DNA of 64,000 nucleotides from Incurvaria masculella (GCA_946894095.1 OX335644.1:5375595-5439594), one strand, 5' to 3'; shown: positions 45,385 through 57,917, numbered from the stretch's first letter. Translations and numbers: made by a program. The notes: a model not told the origin generated them from the sequence alone.

Positions 45385-47842
45385 TTGCAGTCAGTCAGTC
45401 ACCGTGTTTGTGTCCACTGCTGGACATAGGATCTTCAACTTTCCTCCAGTCCTCCCGGCCTTCAGCGGTACGGAACATCTGCATTCCGCCGACGCACTTG
45501 ATGTCGTCGTCCCACCTGGCGGGTGATCTTCCCACACTCCGTTTTTCTGCCCACGGCCACCAGTGTAGGACACGGTTATTTCAACGGTCGTCGTCTCTTC
45601 TACTGACATGACCAGCCCACTGCCACTTGAGCTTTGCCATCCCGTGACCAATATCGACTACTTTGGTAGTGTTAAAGTGTGTGTGCGACCACTTAACATA
45701 CCCCAACCTCGCCGAAGGGCGGCAGCCCCGCCACGGCAGTCGCTCGCGCACCGACGCGACGAGCTAATGACACACCGTACCACGCCTAACATACATACAT
45801 ATTTAGTAATTGATAGCAATTGTACATCATATGTACATCGGAAGGTCAGACCTCAGAGCGTATTTAAGCTTTCCGAAGGCAGCCCAACCCAGTTTAATTC
45901 GTCTCTCGACTTCCTTAGTCAGTCCTTGTCTTCCAAGCCGTAGAATTTGGCCGAGATATACGTATTCTTCAACCTGTTTTATCATTATATCATTTATGTA
46001 TGTATTATCATTTATCTGTTTATAACGATTAGTCCTCCCATCATAATCTCGATCGCCATGGCCTTGGTTTTGTTCCGGTTCATCTTCAGACCTACCTTTA
46101 CCGATGCTTTATAAAGGTCTTCTAGCATGGTCTGAAGCTGAACTCGGGAATTTGACAGAAGAACAATGTCATCGGCGAAGCGAAGATGACTGCTGAAATC
46201 TCGATTTACGTTAATACCCATGTTGTCCCATTTAAGCGTCTTGAACACATCTTCCAATGCGTTGGTAAAGAGCTTGGGTGAGATCGCACCCCCCTGCCTT
46301 ACGCCTTTACCATGGAGAATGGGATGGGTATTTTCATGGAGCCTCACAATCATCATCGCAGATCGATACAGGTTTCGGAGTACCTCGATGTAGCGATGGT
46401 CGATTCTCCACCTCAGGAGGGAATTTTTGACGGCCCATTTTTCAACTGAGTCGAACGCCTTCTCACAGTCCACGAAAGATAGGAAGAGCGGCTTGTTGTT
46501 ACTCCTCGCACTTATCACAGTAAATCTGTGATCCATGGTGCCGTATCTTTTCCTAAACCCAGCTTACTCACGAGGCTGGTACCGATCCACTTTGTCAGCC
46601 GACTCGTGATGACCCTTTAAAATAACTTATTCACGTGGCTAAGAAGTGATATAGGTCGATAGTTCTTCAACTTCGACCGATCCCCCTTGTGAAACAGGAT
46701 AACGGCACTATTTCGCCATGCGGCCGGAACGACGCCACTTTCGAGTAAGTTCCTGCAGTTCTTTCAAGATGTATCTTCCGCCAGCCTTAAACAGTTCCGT
46801 CGTTATCTCGTCCTCACTTGGGGCATTGTTTTTTTAAGTCCCTTCAAAACAGCCTTTATCTCATATACACTAATAAACGACGGCTTGGACTAGGAGTAGG
46901 AATTGCTGCGGAGTACAATTCGCTATACACTTTCTTCACGGCCTCAAGTATATCCGGCTTTCGCTCGCTCGAGTTTTGAAGTTTGGTTAGCGTCGGTAGA
47001 GAAGGCGCGGTCAAACACTTTACTGCCCCAATTTTCCTCTATAACGCGCTCAACCAACTTCAAGTTCTCTCGGCGTCAAATTTTCGAGCATCTCGTCTGG
47101 TATTGTTTAGCTTGGCCAGTGGTTTGTGGATGTGTTTGCGCCGTTCCATCTTAAGGTTTAGCTTCAACGTGCCACCTAGTCGGTGATCGCTTCCAGTATC
47201 GAAGCTGTTAAGGACAGTAACGTCAATACACGATGATTTACTGTCCGCTAGTATGTAGTCAAACTCGTTTCTCGTGCTACCGTCAGGGCTGGCCCACGTC
47301 CATTTCCTCTTTTCCTTTTTCAGGCAGAAGGTATTCATCGCGTGGAGCTGGTAAGCCTCGAGATAGTTGACCGCATCTGGTGAACATCTGGCCACGGCGA
47401 TTCCTGACACTGATACCGTACGGACCTACTGCTTCTGTCTACACTCAGAGGTTTGCTCAATTGGCATTAAAATCTCCATCACGCACTGGAAGTGATATTT
47501 ATTCGTTTCTAAGGCTCTCGATTCATCCGGCAGTGTAATTACGAAGCACAAAATTGGGTGTAGGTTGCTGCACTTACAGCAATATGACAGCTTTTGCGAT
47601 TATGAAATCGATGCATTCACAAATGGTGCGGCACTCAGCGCTATAGAACTGCTCCACCTCGTCGACAGCGTGCGAATTCGTGGGAGCGTACATCTGCACC
47701 ACATTCAGCTGATTGTGTTTATTCAGCCTAATGATAATGTAGGCCACTCTGTCCGACACTCTGTCGATTTCAATTATGCTGTTCACAAACCTTCGCCTCA
47801 CCATCCCACTCCACTTTCAAATTTTTGGGGATTCCCTCTTCC
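45385..47842 (-). mobile_element. Decayed RTE-type LINE
   Basis: Minus-strand pieces in the order of one element, split by frameshifts: mid-endonuclease at 47804-47574 (VQMYAPTNSH), endonuclease end at 47410-47060 (FDYILAD, GSDHRL), fingers of the reverse transcriptase near 46780-46540 (FHKGDRSKLKNYRPISLL), the palm at 46536-46012 (LSFVDCEKAFDSV, GVRQGGAISP, FADDIVLLS), and a 3' end near 45390 with a typical lepidopteran RTE end (GTCCACTGCTGGACATAGG in plus orientation). Stops and frameshifts show it is dead. Confidence 0.85.
46012..46536 (-). pseudogene. RTE reverse transcriptase palm fragment
   Basis: 174 codons. AFDSVEKWA, GVRQGGAISPKLF and the catalytic FADDIVLLSN with downstream GLKMNRNKTK are reverse transcriptase motifs A to D of the RTE group. 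Upstream sequence is frameshifted. Confidence 0.85.
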
Positions 47843-48883
47843 CTTTCAGTTTCAGTTTCTTTATTTCCTCCATTAGATGTATATAACACACTCGGATTCG
47901 TCATTTTTTTTCCTGTCGCTTCGATTACTTCTGGCGAAGAAGAGCCGACAAGAAACTTCGTCAGGTTGGTCATTGTATTATTATTATTATTATTTCCAGT
48001 GATACTTACAAACTAGTTTACAGTGATTTATTGATTACTACTGCTCACAAAGAACATTATTATAAGAAAATTATATACATTGGTGAGGAGCAAACTCTTG
48101 ACTACGATAATGACATCTTATTCTAAATTAATAGGAATTATGATCTAAATTATTCAGGTGTAAAAAGCCATCGTCATTTTTGATACAAGGTAATATCAAA
48201 TTTAATATAAGTTAGTAAATATACAAATTCATACTACAATGTAGTACCCATGTCAGAGAAAATAATAATAGAGAAAAAAAAACACGATACAGAATTGTAT
48301 CGATTGTCAAGTTGATAGCAGTTATAAAAAAAAAATTCATAAATTGGTAGTACCGTGTTAGGTACCCGGTCAAGTATGTAGTCATGAGCTTTAATTTAAA
48401 CAAGTTTTTTATCTAATAAGGCTTCCTGGATAGTGTAGTAGCTTTTTTTTATTAATATTGATATCAATTTGCTCTTAAAACATTTATCTCCTAATTTCCT
48501 AATCTCCTCTGGAATTTTGTGGTATAACCTAATACTATTGCATATAAAACTTTTTGAAAATTTTGATAACCTATGCTTAACATTTTGTAAATCAGTTTTA
48601 AGTCTAGTATCGTAGTTATGTACATCAGCATTTAAGGTATTATGGTGCTTGTATTTCCTAGCATAGCAGACATTTTGATACACATATGCGCTAGGTAGGG
48701 TCATAATTCCTATTTCGCTGAATACATTCCTACAAGAATCTATAGCTTTCATGCTAAGAATACAACGCAAGGCTCTTTTTTGCAAGACAAATATTCTATT
48801 TGCTTCTGCTGCATTTCCCCAAAACATTAGTCCATACAACATGAGACTATCGAAGTAAGCAAAGTAGACAGTTTTTGCAGCTT
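47843..48883 (-). mobile_element. CR1-like LINE 3' fragment
   Basis: The same subfamily as the 58-61 kb element: 3' UTR, the last 148 codons of ORF2 (48842-48396, LYGLMFWGNAAEANRIF) and the same ACTGAA-type tail. Similarity stops abruptly at 48883, a 5' truncation typical of target-primed insertion. It lies directly against the decayed RTE element at 47842. Confidence 0.9.
48396..48842 (-). pseudogene. ORF2 C-terminal remnant of the CR1-like LINE
   Basis: 148 codons at the end of ORF2, open, but with no reverse transcriptase catalytic motif. Near-identical to the end of the ORF2 at 58.6-61.2 kb. Confidence 0.85.
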
Positions 48884-49084
48884 ATAATAAATAATACCTA
48901 CACACAAAATGTATGGGGAGGACGATTTTTTTTTCAGTCGTACAAAAAAATGTTATCTACCTTTTTTGCTCCAAATATGCCAAGGAACACGTAGTTAACG
49001 TTTGGACCATAACTCCGTTAACAGCCTGTATAATAGATAATTGTAAGTAGATCCTGCTTACAAAATATTATCAGAATCGGTTGA

Positions 49085-49235
49085 GAAATGTGAGAGGACA
49101 GGCGGACACCATAGATGAAATAGTGTGTCGAAAGCAGTGGTTCCGTACCGCTGAGGGCCGAGAGGACCGGAGGAAAATTGGACAGGCGTACGTACAGCAA
49201 TAGACGCAAACACGCTGACTGACTGACTTATGTTA
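49085..49235 (+). repeat. RTE-type LINE 3' fragment
   Basis: Reverse complement of the 3' region at 45385-45490 (shared GAAAGCAGTGGTTCCGTACC-like and GGACCGGAGGAAA blocks). 5' truncated. Confidence 0.5.
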
Positions 49236-49438
49236 ATCGATTCGTTATTATGGCCCGGGTAACATAGGCACGGAAAATTTAAAAAAAAGTAAAAAAAAAC
49301 TAGAACCCGACTACTAAAAGGGAATAATTTTTTTTGTAGGCTCGTGCGCCTTTTGCGCCCGCCAAACGCCAAGCCTGAAGGAAATTTGGGGATGTTTAGT
49401 GGGCAGATTTAGGTTAGGTCAGGTTACGTTAAACTTTT

Positions 49439-49627
49439 AGGGCCGAGTGCACGAAAGGACAAAAAATCAAAATCATCGTCTAAGTATGATCAAACACGTC
49501 ACTTTGTGTGGACAGTATGGAAGGAACTCTATGCGGATCACTAAAAGTGACGTGTTTGAACATTGATTAACTCGCCCGTCTCTTCGTGCAACCGGGGCTA
49601 CACATATGTCTGCTCAAATTCGTTCTG
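49439..49627 (+). mobile_element. MITE family G
   Basis: GGGCCGAGTGCACGAAAGG through TGCAACCGGGGCTACAC and CTCAAATTCGTTCTG. Matches the 44.5-kb copy in reverse orientation end to end, including the outer CAGAACGAATTTGAGCAG block. Confidence 0.65.
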
Positions 49628-49629
49628 TA

Positions 49630-50940
49630 ACTGTAATCCGACTACGATTACAGTTTTTTATACATTGTTTTATGAATAACATACACAACTGCTTGGGTTG
49701 AAGTGCTTTCTTCTTTAGGTTATAATTCTTCTTTGAGGCGTTTTAGCACAGTGACGACCGATCGTGGCGCCATGCCATCTACATGAACGCACACACCTGT
49801 CTTTCCCATACTATCTATGCCCACACGGAAAAGTTTTGCGCTTAGCACATAATGCTCATAAGTCCATCTAGCTTGCAAGAAATAAGAGCAAGAACGGACA
49901 GTTCATAACAAAAGTTTCGCAAGAACCTTGTGCACTCCGAATTCTCCCTCTCATTTCTTGCAATCTAGAGTTATGAGTATGAGATTTCCCGCGAACGTTC
50001 GCGCTCCTATAGAGGCTTGAAATTCGAACCACGAATGACAAATCCTTTAGTGGGCTGTTACGACTGCAATTCGGTCTGCACGGGAAGAAATGCAACCCAC
50101 TTGTGTTATTTTTACGTGCCGTATTCGTAGTAGGTACCTACTCTTCTTATTCTTTTCTCGCAGTAAAATTTACATAATTTTTTTGGCTTAGATAATAGTA
50201 ATATAATAATAGGACCTAGATAATAATGCCTTGGGCATCAATCACTTGGGTGTCAAAACCCACGGTTTTCAAGATAAAACATATATAATAATAATAGATA
50301 TAATATAGTATATATAATATATATGTCAAATATAAGTCAATGCATAGCTGTCAAACCGCCTGGCAGTGTGGCCCAGAATAAATAAAGTTCTACGGGGCTA
50401 GCTAAGTTGGTTGGTATTTAACAGTATTGAGTTTATTTTAGTAAGAGATTTTTTCTTTTATTCTGAGTACGCCATCGATAGAGTACGCTTATTGTTAAAC
50501 GATTTGCTTGTAGTCTACGAAAACCCATTTTTGATCTTAGATTGTAACACAACCCAAGTTCTGCATGGAGGTACCTCCATGAAGTTTTGCCTCTAGATTG
50601 AACTGCGAATAATGTATTGAAACAGTTTACACCTGCGTAAAATTACGAAAAATATTTTAATTTACTTGGACTTCACGACAAATAACCATGCTGTATTAGC
50701 AGTAGGTATTATATACATTATGCAGAGCAACGCACTCTTCCCCAATCGAATGTGTCGGCGTAGCATGTCGGCAAAGATATTTTGTCGGTCTAGTATTTCG
50801 GCGTAAATGTGATGATCGTTTCTTTATGTGTAGTGAGATATCAAACCCCCTCGTGATTGGTTGGCTAGGAATAATACTATAACGTGATTGGCTGAATGGT
50901 GACGATTGCGAACTTGAGTATACTAAAGAAACGGTTGCCG
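49630..50940. other. Intergenic between the divergent genes
   Basis: No coding signal recognised. AT-rich at 50200-50340 with TATAATA runs; GC rises toward the candidate 5' exon at 50950. Confidence 0.45.
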
Positions 50941-50949
50941 ATAGAGGGC

Positions 50950-51096
50950 GTTATAAATCGTGTCGGCCAAATCTGCTTTTTGTCCTCGTTCGCGTCGCCC
51001 ACGGTCGTGTTTTCGAACACGCCAAAAATCTGTCAAGTAGGTGGTCAACTAGTCAACGGTACATTTCGTGTGTGAATTTATCAGCAAGTGTGCACA
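50950..51096 (+). other. Candidate 5' non-coding exon of the chromodomain gene
   Basis: The coding start at 52046 is preceded by an AG acceptor (TTCCAG, ending 52026), so an upstream untranslated exon is expected. The best donor is GTAAGT at 51097, after a GC-richer stretch outside recognised repeats. The 5' edge is arbitrary and no promoter motif is evident. Confidence 0.35.
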
Positions 51097-52026
51097 GTAA
51101 GTATTTTGAAAATCTTCTAATAAAAAGAAAAACTCAATAATAAAGAAGTCCGCCGCTTCGCTTTGGTCGGAACACGTTTGTTAATTCATAGAAAACGCTA
51201 CCTAGTCATCGCGCCATGCATTCATCTCGAACAAGCCATTCAACACAGATTTAGCAAATTCAAAGCACGGATCATACAAATATGTCCTGAGTTACTTTCC
51301 ATGCAATCAAACTATCATTCTCTGAATGCGACGCTTGGTTTATTTGGTAAAATAAATTTCGTGTCTTCACTGTGAAGTGTGTAACGAAACGTTTGGCGGG
51401 AACTGACAATTCTCTCAGTTGATCTTAATTTTTTTATTATTTCTGTTTTGCACAATCTAATTTGCATGTTTAATATTAATATTTAAAATAATATAGTCAA
51501 GCAATAACAGTCTCTAAAATGTTTACATTTCATTTGGAAAATGTAAACATAACCTCACTTTATTATCAGAATGAAGTTAGCGTTCGCCGACGCCGACCGC
51601 GGAGGTGATTTACAGAGATGCTTTCGTTGTCAAATCGGCGGTAGGAAAGACAGACATGAATGTAAAATTAATAAAAGTTGTGACAATCGCCAAGCAAGGT
51701 CCATTTCGTAGAATGTACCTCTGTGTTCCTGTATATGTTAAACACGTCAGTATGTACATAATAAAAACAATATATTGGGATATTAAAAGCTTGGTGAGTT
51801 GCACCAATGCCCCCCCCCGTCTGATCATCGTATCCGGAAGATGGAGGAAGATTATTATCGTTTCAATTAGTATTGAACCGACGATTCCTAGGTTGAGAAG
51901 AGTGGCTCAAATTTCTGAGCCGAGATAGGTGTACATACTAATGTATTGTTAGTGTATATGTTATTTGGAGCATAATTTCAATGACCCACTGTTTGATTAA
52001 AGTTCTGAAATGACTGGCCGTTCCAG

Positions 52027-52157
52027 GTGATATTGACGAGGGGAGATGTCAGGCGCAGCGGCCGTGGAGGCCGAGCTTGCACCGGCTACCGAGTCGCCAG
52101 GTAGCGAGGCCGCACCCAACATTGATGACATCACAAAAAACCCTGACATTCTGCAAG
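52027..52157 (+). CDS. Chromodomain gene, exon with start codon
   Basis: Acceptor TTCCAG, then 19 bases of 5' UTR, ATG at 52046, 37 codons plus one base, donor GTATCG. The peptide begins MSGAAAVEAELAP and is acidic and Ala/Pro-rich, ending NPDILQ. The ATG is the first in the exon and frames correctly into exon 2. A SINE starts 14 bp beyond the donor. Confidence 0.8.
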
Positions 52158-52171
52158 GTATCGTATACTCA

Positions 52172-52577
52172 TTTTTTTTTTTATGCGACCTGACATGGAT
52201 GGCTAATACCACACAACTACCGTTATGATATTAGCCCAATACACCACATTCCCGAAGGAATTTGGTGCCATGCCAGGACCTTCAATTTATGAGCACGGCT
52301 ACAATAAACTGGATGAAAAACACGGACAATTTTTCATTGCCGCTTTGACCATCTTTTCATCCAATGCGATGGTACCAACCCGGGCGGGCTTAAACCCTAC
52401 CACCTAGTAGGGGAAGGGGACCTACAGTTTTACATGGATTCCGAACCATGGAGCAGCTCGCATTCGTGACGAAATGCACTTATCGAACTCGGAAAGAAAA
52501 AGACAGTGCTGCATGTCGGTATTGAACCCAGGCCTCTAGTACGCTAGGCCAGTCCCCGCGCCACTAGGCTACGAGCC
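52172..52577 (-). mobile_element. SINE (family E), tRNA-like head, 14 bp from the exon 1 donor
   Basis: Full-length minus-strand copy in intron 1 of the chromodomain gene. The head (GGCTCGTAGCCTAGTGGCGC) is at the 52577 end and the poly-A tail is at 52172-52182. Nearly identical to the copy at 24.9 kb. Confidence 0.8.
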
Positions 52578-52599
52578 TCTCACCACATATCACCCATAG

Positions 52600-53110
52600 C
52601 CGTACCAACTTGTGGCAGCTGAATCTTACATCATCCATAATGAGTAGCTGTGAATAGGAGCGACCAAATTCCATGTAACACATCAGTAAAAGTTCTAGAC
52701 TCAGCCTTAGCAATAAATTACTTATAAAGCCATTATAAAATCCATTTGGACCTATGGTACCCAGCTCTGGGGAACAGCCAGCCTATTGAGCATCGAAGTA
52801 TTGCAGCGAATACAAAACTAAATACTACGCGAAGTAGGCGACGTCCCATGGTTTCCTCGCAATGCAGAGATCCACGAATACCTCGGCGTCCCCACAGTGA
52901 ATGACGAAGTGCGTCTCTATTGTGTAGAATACAAGAGAATACTAAGATCACATGTCAATAAACTAGCCCTTGCGCTACTAAACCCTTCTACAGAGACTGA
53001 TCTACTCATACATCCTAGAGTATTAGAATTGGACAACAGACTTAAGTCATAATACATGGACAATCTTTGATGGAAGTTTGTCCCCTCAAAAAACGTCGAA
53101 AACACCTGCT
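52600..53110 (+). pseudogene. Jockey-type LINE ORF2 C-terminal fragment in intron 1 of the chromodomain gene
   Basis: Frame reading SIWTYGTQLWGTASLLSIEV, REVGDVPWFPRN, IHEYLGVPTVNDEV and HVNKLALALL, the conserved C-terminal region of Jockey-clade ORF2 (IWTYGIQLWG, PWY.RN). Stops (after RIQN) show it is dead. Confidence 0.75.
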
Positions 53111-53601
53111 CCTACACTATGCTGATCTCATGGTAGACAAATCACAAAAGGTTGCATCAATGAAAACCCAAATGTGTTAAATATAAACATTCAACTATCC
53201 TAGTAATGTAGTATAGGGGACTTAAGAATATCTTCTCTATCTATGTAGTGTTAAGACATTAAATACTTACAGGCTGACCTTATGAATACCGGCACCACTT
53301 GAAGGGGTGCATCTGTATTGTAAACTGAACCATTCTCAATAAACATAAATATAAAAGACTTCAACAAAATGTATGGGGACTGCAAAAAAAAAGCATTGGA
53401 AATGTTAATTTATTGTTCGTGAAAATGGTTGGGATACAGTATGCGTCAACCTTAAATGCGCCTCGTGCATACAAAAATCTTTCTTGAGAAAAGGGCATAG
53501 AGTACACGCGCGAGCTTTAGAGGCTCAATTCAGTTTGGTGCGAACTGTGCACCAAACTGAACCTAATCATTCCCTGACGTGAGCGTCCATTTTGCGCACA
53601 G

Positions 53602-53729
53602 ATGCACAGGAGCAGATGGCCACATTGGATGTGCTGGTGTGCGGCCGCTGCCACTCCGTGTTCCACCTGGTGGAGGAGCTGACGGAGCACCGGCCCGCTT
53701 GCACGGGCAAGTCCCCAGTGCGGGACAGT
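53602..53729 (+). CDS. Chromodomain gene, C2HC finger-like exon
   Basis: Acceptor CGCACAG, donor GTGAGT. The first two bases complete an Asp codon with exon 1; 43 codons in all (residues 38-80). It encodes LVCGRCHSVFHLVEELTEH followed by RPAC: Cys-x2-Cys-x14-His-x3-Cys by my reading, a C2HC zinc-finger-like pattern. The role of such a finger here is unknown to me. Confidence 0.85.
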
Positions 53730-54803
53730 GTGAGTGATGCCTTTACTTTATCCCTCTTCGCAGCTCAATGTGCCTCCCGATGCAGCCCATATATCAGCCC
53801 ATGTACGTCCAATATTTGTCCTCTGCGGCTGCATCCAATATACAGTCGACAGGATTTTTATGATCGCATTTTCCTAGCACTTCAAGGAAAACTAACCCTA
53901 AAATATGTTTTGAGAAGTACTCTCTTAGTTAAATGCTAAACACTAAATGCTAAACTGTGCGAGTCGAAAACCAGTTTGAATTAACTGATTGTAATCAAAT
54001 TCTTTGATTACAATCTTGTCCGAAGGCGATACTACGATGAGAACACTTAAATAATGTTGAAATGTTTACATGTCGACTTATAAAATATTTTGCAATCATT
54101 TTGTAATTGCAGTAATTTACTTTTAAAGACTGATGGGTCAAGCAACTAGTGTTATGGGGCTGACGTAACTAGCTTCAAGTCCCAGCAATATAAATAAGCA
54201 TTTCTGGAATGTGTTAACTAGTAACACATATTATTACTATTTATATCATACGTCTACTGCCATAAATATTGGATAGCTAAAGCATGTTGATCGAAATGAC
54301 ATGACATATCTAAGATGTGTGTTGATGCCATGGTTGCATCCTCGGATCTAAATATATGGAGTTGTGCCATCTAGCAGGCTTACTATGAGACCCGCTGTAT
54401 CCAACTTTTTGAAACTACCAACTTAACGTACATGTCACACGTAAATATAGTCATAGACGTATTGGAGGGTTTGTGTGGGTGGGAAATGACTTTGTAAATG
54501 CATTTCTGGAGCAAATTAGCATGCGGTGGTAATGTTTGGAAAGAGTGGCATATGAGCGCAACCAGCTTCCCAAACAAATATATGCACACTTTGTCCATTG
54601 GCGGAGTATCAGAAACGACCGCACGCCACTTTTTTCCTTTTCTCTTTTGCGGTCGCATGCATACACGAACTCACCACATAGAAGGGTCTTCACTAGACTG
54701 AAAAGAAGGGCACCGCAAGACCTGATAACTGCTTAGTCTTTTAACTTTTGTGGAAATGCCATTGGACATTTGCCACAATCAAGACAACTATTCCTAACAA
54801 TAA

Positions 54804-55061
54804 CAAAAAAAATAACCGACTTCAAGGAAAAAGCACTAAAAAGTAAAAAATAATTTTCATTTTTGTAGTTACGATTTCTGTTATTTTTTGAGTCGGCGTC
54901 AGCCGGGCACGCGCTGCGCCAATCAAGAGAACCTAACCTAACCTAACCTAACCTAACCTTGGCTGACACCGACTCAAAAAATAACAGAAATCGTAACTAT
55001 AAAAATGAAAATTATTTTTTACTTTTTAGTGCTTTTTCCTTGAAGTCGGTTATTTTTTTTG
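54804..55061. repeat. Foldback with 101-bp arms and telomere-type loop
   Basis: Arms 54804-54904 and 54961-55061 are inverted and differ at only a few positions. The 56-bp loop holds five CCTAA units (54932-54957). The outer ends carry AACCGACTTCAAGG, and a further TTTGAAGTCGGTTA lies at 55412-55426, so the element may extend there. Confidence 0.8.
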
Positions 55062-55507
55062 TAAAATTTTTTTTTATTTGTTTATTTTTAGTGAATCTGA
55101 AGTACACTTACTAATTTGTACACGTCCTTTCCAATAAAAAAAGAATTATCGAAATCGGTTGGCGTTATATTGAGTTATTCGTCCATTTGTCGCGCAATCT
55201 TAATACAAATTTAAGACTTTTATGATTTTCTCATGGATATCATTGTCAGAACTTAACCAAATTAAAATGGGACCACTTGGGAAGCACTAGCTATCATTTA
55301 AAAAAATAATTATCAAAATCGGTTCACCCAGGCAAAAGTTATGAGGTAACAAACATAAAAAAAAAAAAAACAAAAAAAAAACATACAGACGAATTGATAA
55401 CCACCTCCTTTTTTTGAAGTCGGTTAAAAAAACTGATAAATGTCTATAAACTGACAGATTGCAGTTTCAAATAATTAAAAAAAGTAACAGGCATTGTTCT
55501 CTCGCAG

Positions 55508-55741
55508 ACGGAGGACAAAGCGCAGGTGTGGGCGTTCCTCCTGTGGAAGTGTTGCACGTCGCCGGGCGCGGGGGCCAGCGCGGGGGCGAGCACGGGGGAC
55601 GGCGGCGACAAGGCGGCCGAGGGGCAGAGCAGCTGGCGGCTGTACCGGCAGTGGTGCCGCATGGCGGACGCGCAGCGCACCGCCTGGATCACGGCCGGCA
55701 AACACGTGCAGGAGCTGTCTCGCTTCTCCCACGCCACAGTG
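55508..55741 (+). CDS. Chromodomain gene, Trp-rich exon
   Basis: Acceptor CTCGCAG, donor GTGCGT, exactly 78 codons (residues 81-158). Starts TEDKAQVWAFLLWKCC, passes through a Gly/Ala-rich insert, then SSWRLYRQWCRMADAQR and TAWITAGKHVQELSRF. Four tryptophans on a helical pattern suggest a folded domain, not a linker. GC-rich; the antisense open frames here are shadows. Confidence 0.85.
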
Positions 55742-56481
55742 GTGCGTTCACTGATTCACTACAAATTAATTCAATAAAATTCTTTATTCGGTCTTTGGTA
55801 CACTGTGTGGACACTTGGACAACGTCAACATTTTTAATTCATTTCAAAATTTAATACTTATATCTAGAATAAAATATAACATAACTAACATATTTTACAC
55901 ATTAAAATATCTAAAAATCAATAAGGAATAATTGTCATTGAAAAAGTCAAAATATTAATAAAATTGTCAAAATGTCCTGAAAAAATAACATATGTACTGT
56001 CTAAAAATTTATTCAATCTAAACAATAATAACATACATACAGTTGTTTGGGAAAAGTTACCGAGTCCATCTTGAAGCTAGCTTAATAAAAATTACATTAA
56101 CGCTGTGCGCAAAGCTGGTGGAAATGCAGCGTCATAGAAAGTTCAACTTAAGAAAACTTATGGATCAAAGTCTGTAATTAAAATATTGGGCATAATATGT
56201 TTCTTAACACATTCATTTGTTAACGTTTGGACATTTTTGAAGACTAATGTGTGAAATCCACAAAAGATATCATATTTATACATATGTATTTATGAAACTA
56301 CTGAAAATCCAATGTGTTAAACTGGAATAAAATAGAAGATAATGTTAAAACTGTTACATGTATATGTCAGCAATAAAGGCTTAAATAAATAAAATAAAAT
56401 ATTTGATTTAATATGTTTGCATGAAAAGAAATTTCTTGGGCGAGCGAAAACTGTAATTGAATAGAATGTTTTTATTTCCAG

Positions 56482-56592
56482 GCCGAGGTGAAGTTTGACG
56501 AACCCCCAGCGACGGCGACGGAGACGGCGGCGCCGGCGTCGGCTGCGAAGAAACCACTGAAAAACAAACCAAGCAAGAAGCCCACAGCCAAG
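56482..56592 (+). CDS. Chromodomain gene, Lys-rich linker exon
   Basis: Acceptor TTTCCAG, 37 codons in phase 0 (residues 159-195), donor GTTGAC (weaker than the others). Acidic start AEVKFDEPP, then a Thr/Ala stretch and a basic end (KKPLKNKPSKKPTAK) that may bind nucleic acid or act as a nuclear localisation signal. The donor is followed by 4.7 kb of intron filled mostly by repeats. Confidence 0.8.
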
Positions 56593-56821
56593 GTTGACAT
56601 ACTTTCCTTATTGTCAGTTTTTGTTTATTTTCAATGTAATTTTGTTCGGGAAGTATCTGTTATTGCAAAGAAATATAATATGCAGGTAGCCTCAATAAAA
56701 AAAACATCAAAGAAAATGTTAAAATAAAATAAGCGAGAAAGTGAAGTAAAAAATAAAGACAATATCAAATAATCAGAAATTTAAAAAAATACATAAGAAT
56801 AACTTAATATAATTTTCTTTC

Positions 56822-57112
56822 TCTTTCTGATTTGTATAAGTGCATTTTGTCACCAATGCGTGCTTGCTCCATTATTCAGAATCCATGTATATCTCCTTTC
56901 CCTGTTAGGTGGTAGGGTCATGCCCGTATGGGTTGGCACCATTGCATTGTATCAAAATATGGTCAAAGGGCCAATACAAAAATTGTCTGTTTTCCATCTT
57001 GTTCAATATGTAGATGTGCCGTGCCCATTAATTGATTGTCCTGGCATGGCACCTAATGCCTTCGTAAAAGCGGTGTGATGGGCTAATATTATGGTATTAC
57101 CCGTACATGTAT
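56822..57112 (+). mobile_element. SINE (family E), diverged, 5'-truncated, in intron 4
   Basis: Recognised by TTGTATAAGTGCATTTTGTC, GGTGGTAGGGT and GGCATGGCACCTAA in the family order. More diverged than other copies, with no poly-A left; probably old. Confidence 0.65.
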
Positions 57113-57367
57113 AATATAATATGAAATATAGATATAAAGTGCCGGGCGGTAAATAATGCACATCTGACTCTGGAAAGAGATAATCTGTTAGATTCGGCTT
57201 TGTAGAGAGTCGTCACAGTCACATGCTGTCACTCAGTTCTTGTGTACTACGTGCGAGAGAGGTGACGCTTTATGTAGCCGGAACTAGCCGACTGTCTCTT
57301 TCTAACATCTGATGTCCATTATTTTCTGCCGAGTGCTGTACAGGTATAAATGATTTCCTTCACAGCC

Positions 57368-57917
57368 TTAAGGTGGCCCAACCCGCTCATCTCCCCATAC
57401 AAAAGGGGAAAGAAGATCACGCCCATATTTCTTGTCAGAGATCCATAATTTTGCTCAAAATTGCTTTATTTGATCGAACTAGATGTCTGATAACCATTGG
57501 CATTGTAAAATTGTGTTTGGTTTCTAAGTTATAAGGTCCGAAAGTTCGAATTTTTCGCGCGTTTTATACGATAACTTTGGAGGTGGATTACGCAATGATA
57601 AAGTAAGAACATCGTAAAAAGATTAGTCATCAGACATAGCTTATTTAATCAAGATTTATGATCTATTTGGTTTTTGCTAGATTTTTGACAACAGCGGTCG
57701 TGATTTACTTTTAGCTATAAGTCGTTTTGAAATTAAAATTTTCGTAAATCTTACCAAATCATACACTATGCACATTGTCTTTTTTGTGGTCATGTTGCAT
57801 CTTCCTCATCACGGAGCCAGTCTTATTCTTTGAAACAGAAAAGGTCCCAGAGCGCAACAGCACGGATTTGTACCGTGCCCGCGAATGAGTTAGGCCCGCC
57901 GGGTTGGGCCGCCTTAA
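57368..57917 (+). mobile_element. TTAA MITE, family A, copy 4, in intron 4 of the chromodomain gene
   Basis: 550 bp, TTAA at both ends and the family's inverted ends (one change, GGGCCGCC). No coding capacity. Confidence 0.85.

Noticed and set aside
45260..45943. Plus-strand frames of 88-114 codons
   Set aside because: They lie antisense to the 3' end of the decayed RTE LINE and show no protein resemblance.
54932..54957. Telomere
   Set aside because: Five CCTAA units inside an intronic foldback are interstitial, not a chromosome end.
55444..55754. Several overlapping open frames on both strands
   Set aside because: Shadows of the GC-rich Trp-rich exon of the chromodomain gene; only the frame flanked by matching splice sites is supported.
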